Assembly (NCBI RefSeq): GCF_002127325.2
Contig: NC_035436.2
Location: forward strand, 107,469,591 to 107,533,590
DNA from: Helianthus annuus
Lineage: Eukaryota; Streptophyta; Magnoliopsida; Asterales; Asteraceae
Length of the DNA stretch: 64,000 bases
Direction of reading: 5' to 3'
Within the stretch, counting starts at the first letter, position 1. Each line of letters starts with the position of its first letter. This document shows, one piece after another, positions 21,323 to 33,608 of the stretch. A model generated the notes under the pieces. It searched no databases and was not told the origin of the DNA. It was given only the letters and a program-made list of their open reading frames with translations. The position numbers and the translations under genes were made by a program.

Positions 21323-22455
21323 GTAAGTATTCTTTCGCGTTTTTCGTTCATTTGAGCGTTAAAGTCAAACTGCGTTTGACTTTCTGCATTGACCAATTTA
21401 TGGTCAACGCGAAGTTCGTTTGAACTTCATAACGTGAGCGTAATCACGATGGTTATAGTCCCTAGTGACTATACCTACTGATTACCACGTTATCTAGGCT
21501 CAGTGACGAGTCATAGTTTCAGCCAAAATGCGTTTTCTCGCGTATTTTGTAACCAAACTACTCTAGGGTATTAAAACCGTTTGTTTTAATACCAAACCTG
21601 TTTTCTAACTTTACTAAACATGTTCTAGCATGTTTAGCTCGTCGCTCGGTAGTAAGTAATGGTACCATAGGACTTGACAAATCCCGTTCCTGACATCCTA
21701 AGTTTGTTTGGGTGTAAGGAATGACTGAATCCGATAACATTTCTTTTGATAACCTTGACTTAGGGTTATCCGTTTGTCTCAAGGCTTGAATGTATGCGTT
21801 AACTTACCACATAAATGTTTGTATCATTAAAACATGCTTTTACTTTGCAAAACATAACTTTTTGATATACTCAAAATACTTTGTTTTGTACATTTTTACA
21901 TTTGGTTTAAGTGAACACATTTTACTTAACATACATAACATTTGTTACACATACATGACTACATGACTACACTTTGGACTTTTAAACATTTGACATTGGT
22001 TTATACAAGAACATTTGACATTTGGTTTTATTGACCTAGGTAACGATACATGTGTAGTATGATACAAGCATGGTGGATAGCTGCTGGTACTTCCTATATA
22101 TAAGTGTTTGTATTATATTACATATCGTAGCGTTACTTAAATCATTCAATTTGGACTTATACATTTTACACAAATAATATATATTTCATAAAACTTTGTT
22201 TTACAAAACAGTTTATTTTATACAACCTATTTTACTTGGTTATTCATTTAACCATACATTATTCTTCATATATATACATATCATCTGATTTTATCGCTTT
22301 TCAAATGATTTACAAAACAAAAAAACTTACAAGGTTCACGACTAACTTTTATTAAACATTTTCTTAAACTCAAGTCATGAATCTTATTTTCACAAAACCT
22401 ATGTATCTCACAGGCATTTTTATGCTGACGTACCTATTTTCACATGTGTTTTCAG
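21323..22455 (+). other. Candidate 5'UTR intron inside the B/C LTR
   Basis: The donor cttct|gtaagtatt lies 120 nt after the TATA box. The acceptor tgtgttttcag|gagc ends at 22455, 275 nt before the LTR end. The 3' LTR keeps the donor (41512) and an AG acceptor (tttttag). Its support is the shared spacing with the other LTR families. Not tested. Confidence 0.45.
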
Positions 22456-22737
22456 GAGCTGTTGCTTAGGATGTTGATCGTGACACGCTAGGGTGGACTT
22501 GGGCCTTAGTGACATAAGATGAAGATAGACTTAGTTTAATTATGAACTCTTGTTTCTTTTATTTTAAGACAATATAACTCTTTGGTTCTTGTTTTGAGAC
22601 TATGTAATTCCACCTTTGGTTATGAATAAAATATTATTTTAATTACCATGGTTATGGAACAATAATTCTGTTACAACACTCCCCGACGTTTCCGCCACGA
22701 TTTGATGTTTTACGTGGTCGGGGTGTGACAGAAGAGT

Positions 22738-22751
22738 TGGTATCAGAGCCA
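22738..22751 (+). other. PBS of element B
   Basis: tggtatcagagcca matches the initiator Met-tRNA primer site exactly, 7 bases after the 5' LTR. Confidence 0.93.
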
Positions 22752-23286
22752 ATGGTTATAGGGAATTAGGTTATTAGTAATGCTTTGACCTAGACTATAA
22801 CCTTTCTAGGACCCCAACACAAGTTGTCTTGTGTTTAGATCTTAAAACATGCACTTCACCTATCCTTAGGTGATCACCAAAATGTGAACCCAATTTTCTG
22901 AAACCATTTTTGAAAAACAATCTTCTGTTTTTAAATGATTTATTATACGGTTTTGAACCCTTTTAATTTTTCAAATTGATTTTGAAATTTTATCATTTGT
23001 TTTTGAATGATTCTTTTGGCCTTGTGCCTTCCAAGTTTTCAAAACCTCTGTCAAAGTTTTGGGTTCTAAAATAGTGTGAACACGTACAAACTGGAAGGGT
23101 GAATGCCTGTACCCTGGGTTTTCTGTCTAAGGCTAGAGTGTTCGTACAAATCCACATAATCGGACCAGTCACTCTTACCTGGGAACTCCTGGGGTGAGTG
23201 TTCACTTATAGGCGAGCATGTCTTCGCTAAGCATTATTTTTGGACCCATTTACTTTGATTAGTCACTCTTACCTGGGAACTCCTGG
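22752..23286 (+). other. Leader of element B with a 26-bp duplicated patch
   Basis: This is a non-coding leader. The 26-bp segment beginning agtcactcttacctgg occurs at 23167-23192 and again at 23261-23286. In sister unit C it occurs once, and the second copy in B replaces about 185 bp that in C contain a T-rich acceptor-like site and the gag start. B therefore has no normal gag start codon. Confidence 0.75.
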
Positions 23287-24692
23287 CACAACACATGGTT
23301 GCCGCACTCCCAAACATTATAGCTCAGGTGAACCAAGCCAACAACAATCAGAATGCTCCTTGTAACTTCAAGAGTTTCAATTCGGCTAAACCACTCAAGT
23401 TCAGTGGTACCGAAGGGGCAACTGGGCTCCTTCAATGGTTCGAGAGCATTGAGAGTACATTCCGCTACGTTCTGTGTCCTGAGAATCGGAAGGTCGAGTT
23501 TGCTTCTAGCGTTTTTCGGAAGAGGGCTTTGACATGGTGGAACGGGGTTATGAGAGACCGTGGCGCTGAAGTTGCTTTGGCACAAACATGGGCTGAACTA
23601 AGAACTCTTATGATGAGGGAGTTTTGTCCTCGTCGTGAGCTGCGAGCATTGGAGAGGGAGTTTGATGATTTGAAACAAGAAAGTGGTGAGCACCGGGCAT
23701 ATACTGACAGGTATGAGGAGTTAAGCTTACTTTGCCCAACAATGGTTACCCCACTCGATAAGGCTATCAAGAGATACATCGATGGTCTACCTGACTCCGT
23801 GCAAGACATCGTTACTGGTAGTAATCCTACCACCGTCCGTCAGGCGATCAAGTTATCTGCGACGTTGACTGAGTCGCAGATTCGAAAGGGTAAGTTGCAT
23901 AGAAAAGGTGACAAGAAGGGTAAGAAGCAGGAGTTTGACAAGAAGGATAGCAAGAAAGGTAAAAACAAGAAGGGAAATGATGCGGGTTCCTCAAATGGTT
24001 CTAGGAAGCGAAAGGCTTCCCAAAACTATGCCGTTACTGCACAGGCTCAAGCTGCGCAAAATCAGCCTGCGCAACAACCTGCCAAGAGGCCTTATCTTGG
24101 CAATGCACCTTTATGCAACAGATATAACGGCCATCACCTACCCCACCTCCAGGGTCGTCATTGCACCAACTGTGGGAGAAATGGTCATCTTACAGCTACA
24201 TGTCGTATTCCGGTCAACCAGAATCAGGCAGTTCAGAACCCGGCTCAACAAGTTGCTCAGCCTCTTGCTCAGCAACAAGGTCAAGCTGCACGACCTCACT
24301 TCCGGCCAGGTTCTTGTTACAAATGTGGGGATCTGACCCACTACCGTAATCAGTGTCCAAGATTGGTGAATGCGAACCCAGTTCAAGCTCAGGCTCGTGG
24401 GCGAGCTTTCAACATGAATGCACAAGAGGCGCAAGCAGACAATGATGTGGTGAACGGTATGTTCTTTGTTAATAATCAACCTGCGTCTGTTCTTTTTGAT
24501 TCAGGGGCCGATAAAAGTTTTGTGTCTTTGTCTTTCGAGCCTTTGCTTCGCGTGTCTAGAACAAAACTAGGTAAGCCTTTGACAGTCGAAGTTGCGAGTG
24601 GTGAACCCATTGTTCTTGATTCTGTTCTTCGCAACTGCCAATTGAACCTTAGCAACCATCTTTTTCCCATTGACCTCGTGGGTATGGATTAG
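23287..24692 (+). pseudogene. Element B gag-protease (start lost, premature stop)
   Basis: The frame begins in cacaacacatgg, corresponding to residue about 6 of the C copy's gag. It runs through the capsid (NFKSFNSAKPLKFSGTEGATG, ALTWWNGVM), a lysine-rich linker, knuckles (CTNCGRNGHLTATC, CYKCGDLTHYRNQC; the latter lacks the Gly-His spacing of a standard knuckle) and the protease motif [12 protein letters not shown]. It stops at TAG 24690-24692, where the C copy has TGG. An in-frame 33-nt deletion just before removes part of the protease. The gag start and leader were lost in the rearrangement described for the leader. Confidence 0.88.
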
Positions 24693-27600
24693 TTAGCCAA
24701 GCATCGCGCAGAGGTAGTTTGTTTTGAGAAGATCGTTCGTGTGCCGCTTTCGTGAGGTGAGATACTACAGGTTCACGGTGAGAAACCTGTTAGTAGCCTC
24801 AAGCTTATGTCTTGTTTTCAAGCTCGGAAGAATCTGCGAAAGAATTATGTGGCCTTCCTGGCACATGTTACAGCAGATAAGGGCCAAGGTAAGTCTATTC
24901 AAGATATCCCTGTTGTTCGGGATTATCCGGAGCAGTTTCCTGAAGAATTACCTGGTCTACCCCCAGCACGCCAAGTCGAGTTCCGTATTGATCTTGTACC
25001 TGGTGCAAATCCTATTGCTAGAGCTCCATATTGTCTTGCACCGTCTGAGATGCAAGAGTTGTCTAAGCAGCTTCAAGAGCTTTCTGACAAAGGTTTTATT
25101 CGTCCTAGCTTTTCACCTTGGGGTGCTCCCATTCTTTTTGTCAAGAAGAAGGATGGATCTTTCAGAATGTGTATCGATTATCGTGAGCTGAGTAAGCTTA
25201 CCATCAAGAATCGATATCCCCTACCTCGTATTGATGATCTCTCTGACCAGTTACAGGGTGCTACTTGCTTTTCGAAAATCGACCTTCATTCTGGGTATCA
25301 TCAACTTCGTGTGCATGAAGAAGATATTCCCAAGACAGCATTCCGCACTCGTTATGGGCACTATGAGTTCACAGTCATGCCATTTGGTTTGACCAATGCT
25401 CCTGCTGTTTTCATGGACTGGATGAATATGGTCTGCAAGCCTTATTTGGACACGTTCATCATCGTTTTTATTGATGATATCTTGATTTACTCTAAGACGC
25501 AAGCTGATCATGAGCAACATCTTCGTCTTACTCTGGAACTCCTAAAGAAAGAGCAACTTTTTGGCAAATTCTCCAAGTGCGAATTCTGGCTTAAGGAAGT
25601 TCAATTTTTGGGACATATTGTCAACGAACAAGGTATTCATGTAGATCCCTCCATGATTAGTGCGATTAAGGATTGGGATACGCCTACTACTCCTACTAAG
25701 GTTCGTTCCTTTCTTGGTCTTGCGGGTTATTACCGCTGCTTCATTGAGAACTTCTCGAAGATTGCAGTTCCTCAAACTGCTCTAACTTAGAAGAACAAAC
25801 CCTTTGAATGGGGTTCTAAGCAAGAAGAAGCATTTCAGACCTTGAAGCAGAAGCTTTGTGATGCACCTATTCTGACATTGCCTGAGGGTAATGATGATTT
25901 TGTCGTTTATTGTGATGCATCGAAATTGGGCCTTGGCTGTGTTCTGATGCAAAGGAACAAAGTCATAGCATACGCATCAAGGCAATTGAAGGTGCATGAG
26001 AGAAACTACACCACTCATGATCTTGAGTTGGGTGCAGTTGTCTTCGCTCTCAAAATCTGGAGACACTATTTGTATGGCACAAAATGTGTGGTTTTCACTG
26101 ACCACAAAAGTCTTCAGCATATCTTCAATCAGGAAGAACTCAACATGAGGCAAAGACGTTGGGTCGAACTCCTAAACGACTATGATTGCGAAATTCGCTA
26201 CCATCCTGGTAAGGCGAATGTTGTGGCTGGCGCATTGAGTTGTAAGGAACGTACTAAGCTTCATTGTATTCGTGTTCAATCTGATGTTCAAGCTCGATCT
26301 GATATTCAAGCACGCATTTCTCAGGCTCAACATGCTTGTGTTTCACAAGACTTGATGGGTAAAGAATTACCCTATCACATTAAGCCTGATCTAGTGCTGA
26401 AGGAAGATGGATCGTATTATTTCATGGACCGTTTGTGGGTCCCAAGCCAAGATGATCTTCGCACTTTGCTTATGGATGAGGCCCATAAGTCTCGTTATTC
26501 TATTCATCCTGGCTCAGACAAGATGTATAAGGATCTTCGTACTCGGTATTGGTGGCCTGGTATGAAGAAGGATATTGCCTTGTACGTTTCAAAATGCCTT
26601 ACTTGCCTCAAGGTTAAGGCTGAACACCCACATCCTTCTGGTCTTTTGGTGCAACCAGAGATTCCAGTTTGGAAATGGGAAAACATTGCTGTGGAGCTCA
26701 TTACTAAACTTCCGCGCACTAAGAAAGGTCATGATGCCATATGGGTAGTCGTTGATCATCTTACTAAGTCAGCGCATTTCTTGCCAATCCCTGAGGATTT
26801 TTCTGCTGAAAGGCTGGCTAAAATCAATGTGGATTAAATTGTATCTCGACATGGTGTTCCTTTGAACATTATTTCTGATAGAGATGCTCGCTTCTCGTCT
26901 CGTTTTTGGAGAACCATGCAATCTGCTATGGGGACCCAACTAAATCTGAGCACAGCATATCATCCGCAAACTGATGGCCAAACTGAAAGAACAATCCAGA
27001 CTTTGGAGGATATGCTTAGAGTTTGTGTGATCGATTTTGGTGGTAGTGGGGATTCACATCTTCCATTGATTGAATTCTCCTACAACAACAGTTATCACTC
27101 TAGCATCAACATGGCTCCTTTCGAGGCTCTCTATGGTCGAAAATGTCGTTCACCAGTCTGCTGGAATGAAATAGGTGAGGCTCAGCTTACTGGACCTGAC
27201 CTCATTCTAGAGACAACTGACAAGGTTAAGAAAGTTCGTGATAACCTTCAGACAGCTCGAAGCCGTCAAAAGAGTTACACGGACCAACGACGCAAGCCCT
27301 TGGAATTTCAAGTCGGTGATCGTGTATTACTTATGGTCTCACCTTGGAAAGGTGTGATCAGATTTGGAAAGAAAGGAAAACTTGCACCTAGATATGTTGG
27401 ACCATTCAAGATCGTCGAAAGAACCGGTAAGGTAGCCTATAGGCTTCAATTACCTCCTAAACTTGGAAATGTTCATCCAACTTTCCACGTATCCAATCTC
27501 AGAAAGTGTCTAGCTGATGAGAACCTCCACATACCGCTTGACGAGATTCGTGTTGATAAAACACTCCATTTTATTGAGAAACCTGTGGAAATTTTGGATC

Positions 27601-27785
27601 GTGAAGTCAAATGGCTTAAACGCAAGTGCATTCCTTTGGTTAAAGTTCGCTGGGAATCTAAACGTGGACCTGAGTTTACTTGGGAACGTGAAGATCAAAT
27701 GAAGGCGAAGTATCCACATCTATTCTCACGAGTTACCTCTAAACAAATTTCGGGTCGAAATTTCCACAAGCAGGGGAGACTGTGA
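24693..27785 (+). pseudogene. Element B pol: RT, RNase H, integrase, chromodomain with three stops
   Basis: The frame is collinear with complete Tekay pol but broken at TGA 24753, TAG 25788 (CAG expected) and TAA 26835 (GAA expected). RT keeps [10 protein letters not shown] and the YRELSK block. RNase H starts at [18 protein letters not shown] but has ADALS changed to AGALS. Integrase keeps the H2C2 finger, SDRDARF and [15 protein letters not shown]. The GPY/F motif ([12 protein letters not shown]) and chromodomain segment ([20 protein letters not shown]) are present. The normal stop is mutated (TAG to CAG), so the frame runs 5 bases into the middle LTR. Confidence 0.9.
27769..27780 (+). other. 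Polypurine tract of element B
   Basis: agcaggggagac lies immediately before the middle LTR, and the same tract precedes the 3' LTR. Confidence 0.85.
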
Positions 27786-29805
27786 AATATGTGCTTGTAA
27801 TCATTATAAACAATTCAGTTATCAATGAAATAAAGTTATTTGATCCCAATGTTTGTTTGTTTATGTTTGATGTTTTTCATGTTTTGGCTTTTATCCAATT
27901 TCAAACTCTTTATCGCTTTCTAGAGGATTATACGCAAACTGGTGCGTAAACGTACTCAGTTTAAAGCGACAAATACTCTGGAACATCGTCATATGTTTAA
28001 CATACCTTAAATAACCTTTCCATAACTTAGAAATAAGTTTTGAAAGCTTTGGTATGGCAAAATCAAAATTAATTCGCTTACAGGGACTAAAATTGACAAA
28101 CTGTGAAAGTATGCCAATTTGAACTGTAACGAACATTCCGGAACATGATCGTAAGTTAAACACACCCTAAATATCCTTTACATAGCTTAGAAATAGGCTT
28201 TGAGGGGTTCGGTGGGCTAAAATAAACTTTATGCTCATTCAGGGACTAAAAGCATCAAAAAGTGCATAAGTTTGCATTTTCGCGCGTAACTTACTTTCTG
28301 AATACCTCCGGACATTAAAAAATTTATGTAAGCATTAAAATATTTTATTTTAGTGTTTGGCATGAGAAAAATCCATTCGTCATGCAATTTGGATCATTTT
28401 TCGCGCTTATGCGCATTCCGTCGTATTTAAGCAAACATCGCGATCGTACGACCAAACGAACCGACATCCGGCATATTTTTGAGCATGTTTCATGTCCACA
28501 ATGTTTAAGCATCATTTTAGGGCCTTAAGGTTGGCTTAACGGGCCTTAAACATGTCGGATATGAGAGTGAATCGGGTCAAATCTTGCGGGGACCTTCTGT
28601 AAGTACTCTTTCGCGTTTTTCGTTCATTTTAGCGTTAAAGTCAAACTGCGTTTGACTTTCTACATTGACCAGTTTATGGTCAACGCGAAGTTCGTTTGAA
28701 CTTCATAACGTGAGCGTAATCACGATGGTTATGGTCCCTAGTGACTATACCTACTGATTACCACGTTATCTAAGCTCAGTGACGAGTCATAGTTTCGGCC
28801 AAAATGCGTTTTCTCGCGTATTTTGTAACCAAACTACTCTAGGGTATTAAAACCGTTTGTTTTAATACCAAACCTGTTTTCTAACTTTACTAAACATGTT
28901 CTAGCATGTTTATCTCGTCGCTTTTAGAATTGTGCTTGTTTAGGGTCGTAAAGGTAAGCGATCTAATCAATCGCTTATACTTTCGAACCCGACCCACTTG
29001 GTCGATCATTAGGATCCAACCAAACACTTTAGGTAACCATAGTTGTATAGGGAAAAACCTTCCGAGGTTATACCTTATGGTCACGTCGTTTAAGTAGTTG
29101 TATAATAAGTAGTTCTTATGCCTTAGGTAAATTACTAAAATACCCTTTTTACGCTAAAATTCATTTTAAGCGTATGTAACATAACTTTTGACATATAAAC
29201 TGATTTGGCAACAATATTAAACATGTTAAGGCATATCTTGCTTGTCATAGGACTAGTTAGGCATTCCGAACGCGTTTTACGCAAACGACACGTTAAAGTA
29301 GCATAAGCTACCTAAACGGGTCGTAACGGGTCAAAAGCACTTAGGATAAGTTTCGTTTTATTATGTAGGCTTTGCTAAACCATATTACATAAGTTCCCAC
29401 ACTTATTTGGTTTACGAACCCTCGTACTACCCGATCCTCCGATAGGTCCGTTTATTATTGTAGATACCTATATTAGGTGCCGTTTGAATCCGTGATCTTC
29501 TAGCTTGCTTGGTGGATATCTAAAGTCTATTGAGCAATCTCAAGTGAGTACATAGTCCCCTCTTTTACTGTTTTTCAAACGTTTTGGGGAGAAACACATG
29601 TGCCTACTTGTTACTTTCGTGTTTTCATATTTTCACGTCATATGCTTGCTATGTTCTTTAGTACACTTATAGTACATGATTTCATTACATTGTTTTGCTA
29701 TGTATGTTAACTTAACATGCTAGCACCTTGATTTCATTACATTGTTTTGCTACATATGTTTACTTGGTATATTAGCACATTGTTTTACATTGTTAATGCA
29801 TTTTC
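27781..29805 (+). repeat. Middle LTR of B/C, left part (promoter deleted)
   Basis: It begins tgtgaaatatg (one base changed from tgtgacat) and follows the 3' LTR of C until tgcattttc. About 390 bp are missing at 28560-28565 (tcggatatgag joined to agtgaatcgg). This removes the GC-rich island, the TATA box and the first exon region. At 29805 copia G begins. Confidence 0.88.
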
Positions 29806-30169
29806 TGTCTATCGCCTCTGTCAATCTGGTCTGTAGCAGAAACCGAAGAATTCTAAGCTTTTAGTGTTATAACTAGTTAGAAAGGCAAGGTGGCAATTTT
29901 GTAAATAATGAGATTTCTCATTATATCCCTTGTGCCTATAAATAGATCATTTAGTTGTAAAGTTAAAGACTTTTTGCTCATTTGGAGATTTAGAGAGAGA
30001 AAGTCTAGAGAGAGAAAGTCTCTCTACGTGATTCACGGCTTTGTACACGACATCATATCAATAGAATCACGTCATTAGTACATTCTTATGTGTTCGATCA
30101 CGCACGTTCACGGATTCTGCACGTCGAACGTTCGTTACGCAATCGAACGGTGTCAAAACCGATCCAACA
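29806..30169 (+). repeat. 5' LTR of copia element G
   Basis: This 364-bp segment starts tgtctatcgcc and ends gatccaaca. A TATA box (tataaata) is at 29937-29944 and a repeated tagagagagaaagtct motif follows it near 29990-30020. A PBS follows two bases later. The left end is inferred from where the gypsy LTR homology stops. Confidence 0.65.
29937..29944 (+). promoter_or_regulatory. TATA box of element G LTR
   Basis: tataaata in gtgcctataaatagatc is a good core promoter match, with a GA-rich leader downstream. Confidence 0.65.
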
Positions 30170-30171
30170 AT

Positions 30172-30184
30172 TGGTATCAGAGCT
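30172..30184 (+). other. PBS of element G
   Basis: tggtatcagagct matches the initiator Met-tRNA primer site except at its end. Confidence 0.85.
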
Positions 30185-31608
30185 AGGAGCTCGATTGCAC
30201 GATCAAACACATTGATTCGTACGAGAATTCAGCAATTTTAGATCCGATTTCATCTATCTCTTCATTTTTTCACATTTTTCACGTTTTTTACTGAAAAACG
30301 TCAAACTGAACGGGATTTTATGGTCCGAATCGGCTGAATTTTTGATACGTTGTGCGAAAATCTTTGGTTTACAACCCTACTAAGTTTCAGATCCAAATTC
30401 CTATCCGTTTAGGAGATATCGAAGATTTTTGTTCCGATTTTACGTTATCAGCGACCAGGTTTCGCTTGAAAAAGCACATTTCACTTGAACATTTCAAGCG
30501 AAACCTCCTTAAAATCACACTTTCGCTTGAAAAGAACATACATATCAGGTTTCGCTTGAAAATTTGGTGCAGTTTTGAAGCGAAACACCGGCTTTCGCTT
30601 GAAATTGACCTGTGTTCAGGTTTCGCTTATTCGATCCAATCATAAAATCAAATTAAAAGTGATCCTTTCAAAGTGGTCCAATCACATTGTTGTGTGTTTG
30701 TCGTTTGTCGGCTGTTGCACGTTTTTTGAAGATATAAAGTGTACATTTCTGTTCGGTAATAAAGATATCGTGCATGTGAACATATAATGTATTGTTCGAG
30801 ATATTAAAGAGTGTCAATTGAACTTTTCATGTTGTCGGACACATTCATTTTAAAGGTCCAATCAAAGAGCGAAACTTGTTCAGAATTTTGATTAATATAA
30901 AAAGGATGTTAAAGTCAAGGTTATCGACCCAATGTTGTTGAACAACTAAAGATGTTGGAATTGTAGATTTGCATGTGATTAAAAAAAATTCCGCCCAATC
31001 ACATTTTTCAGTCATTCACGTGAACAAGTGACTCAACATTGACTCAACTGTTTGTCTCAATCAAGAAAGTTTCAACTTTAATCGGTCCAATCAGATCTCT
31101 TATGATATAAACATTGTCGGTACATGTGAGTATACAAGCAAGCAATTGTCTCAATCACAGTGAAGTGCAGACCAATTGGCCCAATCACAGTATCGGTTTA
31201 GTGGACTTTGAGGTCCAATAGAATCAATTTAATGTTTAGCGGCCAAATCAAAAGTTTTAAATCAAAGTTTGTTGGGCTTTAATAATCGCATATGATGTAT
31301 TGAATATAGCTGTCGACCCATTCAATATAAGTTTTAAGGCCCAAGTAAACATATATGTTCATTTGACATTTTGACAGCCCAAGACGTTTCTGATTAAGGA
31401 GTTTGTTTTGTGCGAGAAACCCATTCATTCAGTGATCTTCACTTGAACAACAGTGAAAACGAATTCACGAATCTTCGACAACGAGTCTTAGATTGATTTC
31501 ACACACTCACTTTTACTCATTCAGTTCATTTAAAACTGATCGTTTATTTGATTGTTGGTTTGCAGGTGACACGAGGCAATTTACAAGGTAATTCACAAAT
31601 ATAAGTTC
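30185..31608 (+). other. Long leader of element G with a repeated TTTCGCTT motif
   Basis: No gene is supported; short frames here have no domains. TTTCGCTT or its reverse complement occurs seven times between 30460 and 30628, five forward and two reversed, often extended to tttcgcttgaaa. Further on, ccaatcac-like words recur every few tens of bases (30650-31250). Confidence 0.65.
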
Positions 31609-33599
31609 ATGGAGAAAGATGAACCTATTCCGTGGAAAGATAATCGTACTGAAGAGCAGAAGTATAACTATAGGAAAATGATTGCTGAAAACAAAATCAT
31701 TAGTATTTCTCGTATCTATTTGGAAGCTAGAAGAGTAAAAAGATGGGATCCGAACAGGGAGTGTTATCTTGATCCATATGGAAACATTGCGATCGATGAC
31801 AAAACACTTGATATTGAAGCGATAATCAAGGAGTACAAAGAAGAGGATGAGTATTGGCAGAATAAATGGTGGGGAACTCCAACTGAGAAAATGAAAGAGG
31901 AAGAAAAGAAAGAGATAGAAGAAGAAGAAGAGAAAAAGATGAATGGAAAATGTTCGAGTTGTGAAAAATCAGAAGCAGACAGTGTGAAACTCTTGAAGGA
32001 TGTGGAGAGTTTGACATTGGAAAACAATACTTTGAAAATTGACAAGAAAGCTGATGATGAACAGATTCTGGAGTTACGCTTGAACTGTGAAAAGCTGAAA
32101 TCTGCGAATGATAAAATGTTAAATGATTTAAATAGTTTGACATCAGAAAACAAAATTTGAAAGAAAATGAAAAAGATTTTGAAAGCAAAAGAAAATCTTC
32201 AGAAGATGAAGATTTCTAGATAAAACTGGAAAACAAAAATCTGAAAGAAAATGAAACAAGATTTCAAGAACAGTTAAAAGTTTTGGAAAATGAAAAATCT
32301 GTTCTTGAAAATCTTAAAATTGAAAATGAAAATTCAATCAAGTTCTATCTTGAAAGAATCTCTCAGCTTGAAAAAGAAGCTGAAAATTCAAGAAACAAGA
32401 TTGATGAACTTGAAAAGAAATTGAAAGGTTTTGTGACTGCATCAGATAGTTTGAATTTTCCCTATCCAAAACCGATCAATTCTGTTCCAATAAGTGACAA
32501 TGTCACAAATTTTGACAAAGTCAAAATTGAAGATTGTGATGACAAATCTGATGATGAAAAAGAAAAGAAAAGAAAAATATTTTTAGATTTACAAGAAAAA
32601 TTTCAAAATACTGTTTTGCAATCTACTGAAATAGGTGAATGCTCAAAGCAAAAACCTGTTAAGAAGAATGCAGAACAGAAACAAAAAGATAAAAAATTGA
32701 AAAATGTTCAAAAAGATAATAAAAGCTAATCAGATCGGTCATCCAATCAAAATCAAAAATCACAAAAATTTAAAAATAAAAACTTACAAAATGTTGGTAA
32801 TAAGTGGTGCAGGTTTGACCATAGTTCTCAAAAGCCAAATCTAGCTTACAGGAGAAGATGGGATGAAGATTCTTCAAGGACAAATCATTACAATGATAGA
32901 AAACAGAGAAATGGTGATTACCACAAGGCAACTCAATGCTATGATCTAAGTGTGTGGTATGAAAATGGTATACGATATGAAAGAGAGAAGAGGTATGATA
33001 ACAGAGTGTGTTACTCTTGTGGCTATCAAGGACACATTGCTGTTAACTGTCAAGGCCAAAGATTTGAAACAAGAAGGTGTTATAATTGTCATATCAGAGG
33101 ACATATTGCAAGAGATTGCCCAAGGAGATCGATGGGAAGATCGAGGAATGAATCTCAAAGAATGACAAAGAAACCAGTCAATGTCAAGCCCAAAGAACAT
33201 AAAGTTCAAGAACCAAAAGTTCAAGAAAAGAAAGTAAAGCTTTCACAAGGGCAGAAAGACAAACTGAGGAAGAAAAGAAAAAAGGCAAGAGAGTATCTCG
33301 AGAAGATTTTGTCCTCGGATACAGCAAGAAAATCAGAGAAGAGTTCTGATAAATCGTTTTGCTCTCCAAAGAATAATAAATCAAGCAAACTGAGTTCATC
33401 AGATACAAATCTGAGGACAGACAGGTTAAATAAGAAAGAAAAAGTTTCTGGCAAGGAATTTGTTTCTTCGGAAACAAAGGAGCCATGTGTTGGTGATGAA
33501 TCTGACTCATCAAAGTCAGACAAGCCACATTCAGGCAATGATTCTGGTTCGTCAAAACCAGAAGAGCCTTTTGTTGAGGTAAAAACTGTCAAACCCTAG
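31609..33599 (+). pseudogene. Element G copia gag (coiled coil plus two zinc knuckles), broken
   Basis: The ATG at 31609 opens a 183-aa frame (MEKDEPIPWKDNRTEEQKY...) rich in E/K with leucine spacing of a coiled coil, ending at TGA 32158. The gag continues in another frame from about 32223, with a further coiled coil, a stop at 32727-32729, then two good knuckles (CYSCGYQGHIAVNC and CYNCHIRGHIARDC) and a Lys/Ser-rich tail ending KTVKP at 33599. Long coiled-coil gags with two knuckles are typical of SIRE-type copia. A capsid-like N-terminal half is not evident before the coiled coil. It is non-functional because of the stops and a frame change. Confidence 0.75.
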
Positions 33600-33608
33600 G
33601 CTGGTCAG

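Larger units (their letters stand above)
20206..22730 (+). repeat. 5' LTR of composite B/C (internally deleted)
   Basis: This 2525-bp LTR starts tgtgacatatg and ends cggggtgtgaca. Compared with the 3683-bp 3' LTR it lacks about 70 bp near 20636 (junction at ttcg) and about 1.03 kb near 21645 (junction at gtcgct|c), plus smaller pieces. It keeps a TATA box and the candidate intron signals. Confidence 0.92.

Noticed and set aside
23025..23205. Minus-strand ORF in the leader of B, with a similar one at 35270-35479
   Set aside because: It recurs because the leaders are copies of one another; it differs by frameshifts between copies, which argues against coding.
31764..32188. Ser/Phe-rich minus-strand frames over gag of element G
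   Set aside because: They are antisense of a Glu/Lys-rich coiled coil, which always reads as Ser/Phe/Leu; not genes.
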